A stretch of DNA of 10,091 nucleotides. It comes from an uncultured Clostridia bacterium (GTDB lineage Bacteria > Bacillota > Clostridia > Oscillospirales > Butyricicoccaceae). The position numbers were made by a program, and so were the translations under genes. How positions within the stretch are numbered: the stretch's first letter is position 1; each line of letters opens with the position of its first letter. Where the stretch lies: assembly GCA_910586575.1 (NCBI GenBank), contig CAJUJQ010000117.1, forward strand, positions 1 through 10,091, read 5' to 3'. Under the pieces are notes generated by a model, which saw nothing but the letters and a program-made list of their open reading frames with translations, made no database searches and was not told the DNA's origin. Of the stretch, positions 6,258-10,091 are shown piece by piece.

Positions 6258-7160
6258 TTATTTCATCAGCGTGACCATAACCGCCTTTTGCGCATGCAGG
6301 CGGTTCTCGGCTTCCTCGAACAGCTCGTCGGCGTGCGCCTCGAATACCTCGTCGGTAATCTCCTGTCCGCGGTAGGCGGGCAGGCAGTGCTGCACCATCG
6401 CGCCCTCCTTGGCAAGCTGCATCAGCTCCGCATTGACCTGATAGCCCGCAAAGGCCTTGATACGCGCTTCCTTCTCAGCCTCCTGGCCCATGGACGCCCA
6501 AGTATCGGTATAGACAACATCCGCGTCACGGACGGCCTGCTTGGGGTCGTCGGTCAGCTCGAAACCGGGGTTTCCCTTGGCGAAATCGAGCACAACCGGG
6601 TCGGGGCGGTAACCCTCCGGGCAGGCAACCGAAATCTTCATCCCGGTCTTGAGACAGCCGACAATCAGGGAGTTGGTCATATTATTGCCGTCGCCGATGT
6701 AAGCCAGCTTCAGCCCTTCCAGTTTAGCGTAATGCTCACGGATGGTCATGAGGTCGGCAAGCACCTGGCAGGGGTGGCAAAAATCGGTCAGACCGTTGAT
6801 AATCGGGATGGAGCCGTACTTTGCAAGATCCTCCACTTCCTTCTGTTCAAAGGTGCGGATCATAATGCCGTCCAAATACCGGGACAGCACGCGGGCGGTA
6901 TCCTGCACCGGCTCGCCGCGCCCGATCTGCAAATCCTTGGACGACAGGAACAGCGGCTGCCCGCCCAGCTGGTAGATACCGGTCTCAAACGAAACGCGGG
7001 TACGGGTGGACGACTTTTGGAAAATCAAACCGATGGACTTGCCCGCCAGATGGGGGTGGGGGATATGGTTCTTGCGCTCATATTTGAGCTGGTCGGCTAA
7101 ATCAAGAATGCCGATAATTTCCTCGCTGCCCAAATCGAGCAGTTTTAACAGGTGCTTCAT
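6258..7160 (-). CDS. argF: Ornithine carbamoyltransferase
   Basis: The 300-residue enzyme joins ornithine and carbamoyl phosphate to make citrulline in the cytosol. All the family signatures are present: STRTR (51-55, carbamoyl phosphate binding), HPCQ (129-132), the ornithine-closing loop DTWASMGQE (219-227) and HCLPAYRG (258-265, with the reactive cysteine). DFCHPCQ and the SMG loop separate it from aspartate carbamoyltransferase. The length is at the short end of the normal range. The ATG overlaps the argD stop (ATGA) and is preceded by AAGGAGG inside argD, so the two are probably coupled. Being the last gene of an arg operon favours the biosynthetic role (argF) over a catabolic arginine deiminase role (arcB). 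No arcA or arcC is nearby. Confidence 0.96.
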   Translation of the reverse strand: MKHLLKLLDLGSEEIIGILDLADQLKYERKNHIPHPHLAGKSIGLIFQKSSTRTRVSFETGIYQLGGQPLFLSSKDLQIGRGEPVQDTARVLSRYLDGIMIRTFEQKEVEDLAKYGSIPIINGLTDFCHPCQVLADLMTIREHYAKLEGLKLAYIGDGNNMTNSLIVGCLKTGMKISVACPEGYRPDPVVLDFAKGNPGFELTDDPKQAVRDADVVYTDTWASMGQEAEKEARIKAFAGYQVNAELMQLAKEGAMVQHCLPAYRGQEITDEVFEAHADELFEEAENRLHAQKAVMVTLMK

Positions 7161-8338
7161 GCGAAAACCTCCTTCATGATTTCAATAGCGGCGTCCATTT
7201 CCGCGTAGCTGATGGTCAGCGGCGGCAGCAGGCGGATGGCATCCGCGCCCGCCGTCAGCGGCAGGACGCCTTTTTCAATCAGTGCGTTAACGAACCCGGC
7301 GCGCCTGTCCGCGTCTACCAAAATGGCAAGCATCAGCCCCATGCCGCGCACGCCCTTGATATCCGGCGAACCAAGCCCCAAAATCCGCTCCCGCAGATAA
7401 GCGCCTTTTTCGCGGACGCTGGTCAGGAATTTGGGGTCGTTGACAACTGAAAGCACCGCGTTCGCGGAAGCGCACATCAGCGGCGTGCCGCCGAAGGTGG
7501 TCGCGTGGGTGCCCGGGGTCAGGACATCGCAGCAAGATGTGCCTGCCAGCACCGCGCCGATGGGCACGCCGCCGCCCAGCCCCTTCGCCATGGTGACAAC
7601 GTCGGGCGCAATCCCGTAATTCTGGAAGCAGAACAGCGCCCCCGTGCGGCCAATGCCGGTCTGTACCTCGTCGATGATGAGCAGCAGGTCACGCTCCCGG
7701 CAGAAAGCCTCAGCCGCCTTGACGAACGACGCGTCCAGCGGGAGCACGCCGCCCTCGCCCTGAATCAGCTCCATCATTACCGCGCAGGTCGATTCATCGG
7801 CCCTTTCCTTCACGCTTTCGATATTGTTGGCCTCGGCATAGTCGAAACCGTCGGTGAAGGGAAAGAAAAAATTGTGAAAACGCGCCTGGCCGGTCGCCTT
7901 GAGCGTCGTCACCGTGCGGCCGTGGAAGGAGTTCAGCAGCGTGACGATTTTGCTGCGCCCCTCGCCGTATTTGTCAAATGAATATTTACGCGCCAGCTTG
8001 ATTGCGCCCTCGTTGGCTTCCGCGCCCGAGTTGGCAAAGAATACCTTGCCCATACCGGTGGCGGTCACCAGCGTCTTGGCGGCCTGCACCATCGGCGCGG
8101 TGGTGAACAGGTTGGAAACGTGGGTCAGCTTTTGCGCCTGCCCGTGAAGGGCGTCCACAATCACAGGATTGTTATAGCCCAGCGAATTCACGCCGATGCC
8201 GCTGGCCAAATCGATATATGCCTTTCCCTCAACATCCCAGAGCGTCGCGCCCTCGCCGTGGTCAAGCGCAATCGGGAAACGGGAATAGGTGTTCATGACA
8301 TATTGCTGTTCTTCAGCTTTTAACGCTTGAAACGTCAT
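7157..8338 (-). CDS. argD: Acetylornithine aminotransferase
   Basis: This 393-residue PLP-dependent class III aminotransferase converts N-acetylglutamate semialdehyde and glutamate to N-acetylornithine. It may also act on succinyl-diaminopimelate, as some family members do. Visible features are NSGAEANE (103-110), FHGRT (139-143), the cofactor-binding D223 in LIIDEVQTGIGRTG, the Schiff-base lysine K252 in MAKGLGGGVPIGA and HATTFGGTPL (278-287). I place the start at the ATG at 8338, giving normal length and a GGGGGA ribosome site six bases upstream. An in-frame TTG at 8392 would add 18 unconserved residues. The gene lies 56 bases after argB, and its stop overlaps argF. Confidence 0.95.
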   Translation of the reverse strand: MTFQALKAEEQQYVMNTYSRFPIALDHGEGATLWDVEGKAYIDLASGIGVNSLGYNNPVIVDALHGQAQKLTHVSNLFTTAPMVQAAKTLVTATGMGKVFFANSGAEANEGAIKLARKYSFDKYGEGRSKIVTLLNSFHGRTVTTLKATGQARFHNFFFPFTDGFDYAEANNIESVKERADESTCAVMMELIQGEGGVLPLDASFVKAAEAFCRERDLLLIIDEVQTGIGRTGALFCFQNYGIAPDVVTMAKGLGGGVPIGAVLAGTSCCDVLTPGTHATTFGGTPLMCASANAVLSVVNDPKFLTSVREKGAYLRERILGLGSPDIKGVRGMGLMLAILVDADRRAGFVNALIEKGVLPLTAGADAIRLLPPLTISYAEMDAAIEIMKEVFA

Positions 8339-8394
8339 AGAAAGTCCCCCAAATAATTGATGAAATGAAAGCTGGCAGTTATCTCGCCGCAACG

Positions 8395-9264
8395 TTAGCT
8401 GAACATGGTCCCGATACCGACCTTGGACAGCAGCTCAATCAGAATTGAGTGCTTGACGCGGCCGTCCTGAATGTTCGCGCGCTCCACGCCCTTGCGGATG
8501 GCTTCGACGCAGCAGTCCACCTTGGGGATCATGCCGCCCGAAATAATGCCCTCTTTAATCAGCGCGGGCACTTCGGAAACCTTTACCCGGTGAATCAGCG
8601 TCCCCTCGTCCTTCGGGTCGCGGAGCAGACCGCGCACGTCAGTCAGCAAAATCAGCTTTTTGGCGCGCAGCGCGATGGCAAGCTTTGCCGCCGCCGTGTC
8701 CGCGTTGATGTTATAGCAGGTGTCGTCATCAATGCCCTGCGCCACCGTCGATACCACCGGGATATAGCCCTTTTCCAGCACGTCAACGACCGCCGTCGGA
8801 TCGACCTCGCAGATTTCGCCGACATAACCGTAGTCCGTGCCCTCGCGGTCGGTCAGGCGCTTGGCCTGGAACAGCCCGCCGTCCATGCCGCCTAAACCAA
8901 TCCCGCGCCCGCCAGCCTTGCGCAGCAGGCCGACCAAATCCTTGTTGACCTTGCCGCACAGAATCATCTGTACAATATCCATCGTTTCCCGGTCGGTATA
9001 GCGCAGGCCGTTGACAAACCGCGATTCCTTGCCGATTTTCTGAAGCATGTCGGTGATTTCCGGGCCGCCGCCATGCACGACAACCACCCGTACCCCGACC
9101 AGATGCAGCAGCACGATGTCGTGAATCACCGCGTCTTTCAAATCTTCGTTGATCATGGCGTTGCCGCCGTACTTGACGACAACCGTCTGACCGGAATAAT
9201 CCTGAATATATGGGAGCGCCTCGACAAGTACGCTTGCCTTGACCTCCGCGTCTAAGTTGAGCAT
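8395..9264 (-). CDS. argB: Acetylglutamate kinase, probably arginine-inhibited type
   Basis: The 289-residue amino-acid kinase phosphorylates N-acetylglutamate, the second step of arginine synthesis. Motifs include VVVKYGGNAM (28-37, with K31), HGGGPEI (64-70), YNINAD (184-189), LLTDVRGLL (206-214) and GGMIPKVD (243-250). An N-terminal helix of about 25 residues precedes the core, and the C-terminus reads H272...E277...GIGT (283-286). Both resemble the arginine-binding arrangement described for hexameric, feedback-inhibited enzymes, so arginine control is likely but inferred. Residues 124-130 read LGGMDGG where many relatives have LSGKDGG, a mild variation. The ATG at 9264 follows AAGGAAGCGGAG. 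It sits 62 bases downstream of argJ. Confidence 0.95.
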   Translation of the reverse strand: MLNLDAEVKASVLVEALPYIQDYSGQTVVVKYGGNAMINEDLKDAVIHDIVLLHLVGVRVVVVHGGGPEITDMLQKIGKESRFVNGLRYTDRETMDIVQMILCGKVNKDLVGLLRKAGGRGIGLGGMDGGLFQAKRLTDREGTDYGYVGEICEVDPTAVVDVLEKGYIPVVSTVAQGIDDDTCYNINADTAAAKLAIALRAKKLILLTDVRGLLRDPKDEGTLIHRVKVSEVPALIKEGIISGGMIPKVDCCVEAIRKGVERANIQDGRVKHSILIELLSKVGIGTMFS

Positions 9265-9326
9265 TTCTCCGCTTCCTTACTGCCGGTTCCCACCGGTCTT
9301 ACCATTTGTTATATTGTTCTTTGATA

Positions 9327-10062
9327 TTACGTTCTGTAATCCCCGTTGATTTTGACATAATCATAGGTCAGGTCGCAGCCCCAGGCCGTGACCTCACAGC
9401 CGCCGAGATGCACGTCAATCAGGATTTCGACGGAATCGGCAAGCAGGATTTCCTTCGCCGTTTCCTCGCTGAAACCGACCGCGCGCCCGGACTCACAGAC
9501 GCTGATTTCGCCCTTGTCCGAGCGGAATTTTACATCGACCGCCTCCGGGTCAAACTCTGCGCCGGAATAGCCCATTGCGCACAGGACGCGCCCCCAGTTG
9601 GCGTCCGCGCCGAACATCGCCGCCTTGAGCAGGCTGGACGAGCAGACCGACTTTGCAAGCGTTTCCGCCGTGTTTTCGTCCGACGCGCCGCGCACGGTGC
9701 AGGTAATCATGCGGCTTGCGCCCTCGCCGTCGGCGGCAATCTGCTTCGCAAGCGACACGCAGACCGCTTCCAGCGCATCGTAAAACGACTTCCATTCGAT
9801 ATCACGCCCGGTAATTGTGGCGTTGCCCGCAAGGCCGTTCGCCAGCACCACGCACATATCATTGGTGGAGGTATCGCCGCTTACCAGGCCCATACTGTTT
9901 CCGGAGGCTGACATCGCTCCAACTTCCAACACATCATCTAGGGTCAGCAGCCGGCGCTCCAGCTCATCCGCCTGTTCTGCGGTTTCTTTGAGAGGCGTTC
10001 CCTCCGGCATGGTTAAAGTCATGCTGATTTCCGTACTGTCCATCTCCGGCATAAATGCGGTT
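9327..10062 (-). CDS. argJ: ArgJ (ornithine acetyltransferase) C-terminal part, in a chimeric reading frame
   Basis: From about 9880 leftwards this is the C-terminal portion of ArgJ, the enzyme that moves an acetyl group from acetylornithine to glutamate and closes the acetyl-recycling arginine pathway. Clear signatures are GDTSTND (59-65 of the frame from the ATG at 10052), VVLANGLAGN, GEGASRM, a FGADANWGRV segment and the terminus YDYVKINGDYRT. The whole alpha chain, the autocatalytic threonine and roughly the first 25-30 residues of the beta chain are missing. The 55-60 residues ahead of GDTSTND are not ArgJ but resemble an RND efflux pump (separate entry). The frame stays open to the window end with no real start, so the ATG at 10052 is internal. 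The native gene is presumably full length, and the loss is at the contig edge. Confidence 0.85.
9885..10062 (-). pseudogene. Fragment of an RND (AcrB/HAE1-type) efflux transporter joined to argJ
   Basis: The frame upstream of the ArgJ motif reads TAFMPEMDSTEISMTLTMPE, then GTPLKETAEQADELERRLL, then a DDVLEVGAM segment. The F-x-PEMD start, the TMPEGTPLKET pattern and the following helix are typical of the periplasmic porter region of RND multidrug exporters, just after the first membrane helix. Nothing like it belongs in ArgJ. By hand count 20 of its 56 codons end in A or T, against 15 of the next 56 ArgJ codons, so composition alone does not prove a foreign source. The junction lies between about 9870 and 9905 and cannot be fixed more closely. 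A library chimera or misassembly is the likely cause. Confidence 0.72.
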
Positions 10063-10091
10063 AGATCGGAAGAGCGTCGTGTAGGGAAAGA
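10063..10091. other. Illumina TruSeq-type adapter sequence (contamination)
   Basis: The last 29 bases begin AGATCGGAAGAGCGTCGTG and continue as the standard Illumina universal adapter to the end of the window. In the argJ frame they translate to SFPTRRSSDL, a peptide that recurs in databases as an adapter artefact. This is not biological sequence, and it shows that the contig ends in an untrimmed read. Confidence 0.97.

Noticed and set aside
8339..8392. A TTG start for ArgD adding 18 residues.
   Set aside because: No ribosome site was seen for it, the extra residues are not conserved in the family, and an ATG with a purine-rich site lies at 8338.
1..10091. A defence island, CRISPR array, prophage or novel mobile system.
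   Set aside because: All genes match housekeeping families. No transposase, integrase, Cas, toxin-antitoxin pair or regularly spaced direct-repeat array is visible.

Overview
The window looks like a short metagenome or draft-genome contig from a moderately GC-rich Gram-positive gut-type anaerobe, most likely a clostridium of the Oscillospirales. This is inferred from a two-subunit dihydroorotate dehydrogenase (PyrK plus PyrD type 1B), a YnzC/DUF896 protein, an HD-type CCA-adding enzyme, strong AGGAGG ribosome sites and recycling-type arginine synthesis. All supported genes lie on the minus strand and form two transcription units, described here in the direction of transcription (right to left).

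Right unit (10062 to 6258), arginine synthesis: argJ (C-terminal part only), argB, argD and argF. Together these carry N-acetyl-glutamate through to citrulline, apart from the ArgC step. The right end is not genuine genome. Bases 10063-10091 are Illumina adapter. The roughly 180 bases before it encode a piece of an RND efflux pump joined in frame to the middle of argJ, best explained as a chimeric read or fragment at the contig end.

Intergenic region (5631-6257): it holds a hairpin just after the argF stop, one copy of a roughly 140-bp dispersed repeat, a strong hairpin whose one G-U pair fits a minus-strand RNA, a U-tract terminator, two small hairpins, and a sigma-A-like promoter for the next unit.

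Left unit (5630 to 153): pyrK, pyrD, a histidine phosphatase-GNAT acetyltransferase fusion, a DUF896 protein, a CCA-adding tRNA nucleotidyltransferase, an HD-domain hydrolase and a YjbQ-family protein. Four of the six junctions are ATGA overlaps, so the genes are probably co-transcribed and translationally coupled. The unit mixes pyrimidine synthesis, tRNA 3'-end maturation and small housekeeping proteins of uncertain function. A second copy of the repeat follows directly after yjbQ and runs off the left edge, so both copies sit in the same orientation at the 3' end of an operon.

I found no tRNA, rRNA, CRISPR array, transposase or recognisable defence system. The main points of interest are the operon-end repeat, the phosphatase-GNAT fusion coupled to pyrD, and the artefactual argJ/RND/adapter end, which could be mistaken for a novel fusion protein.
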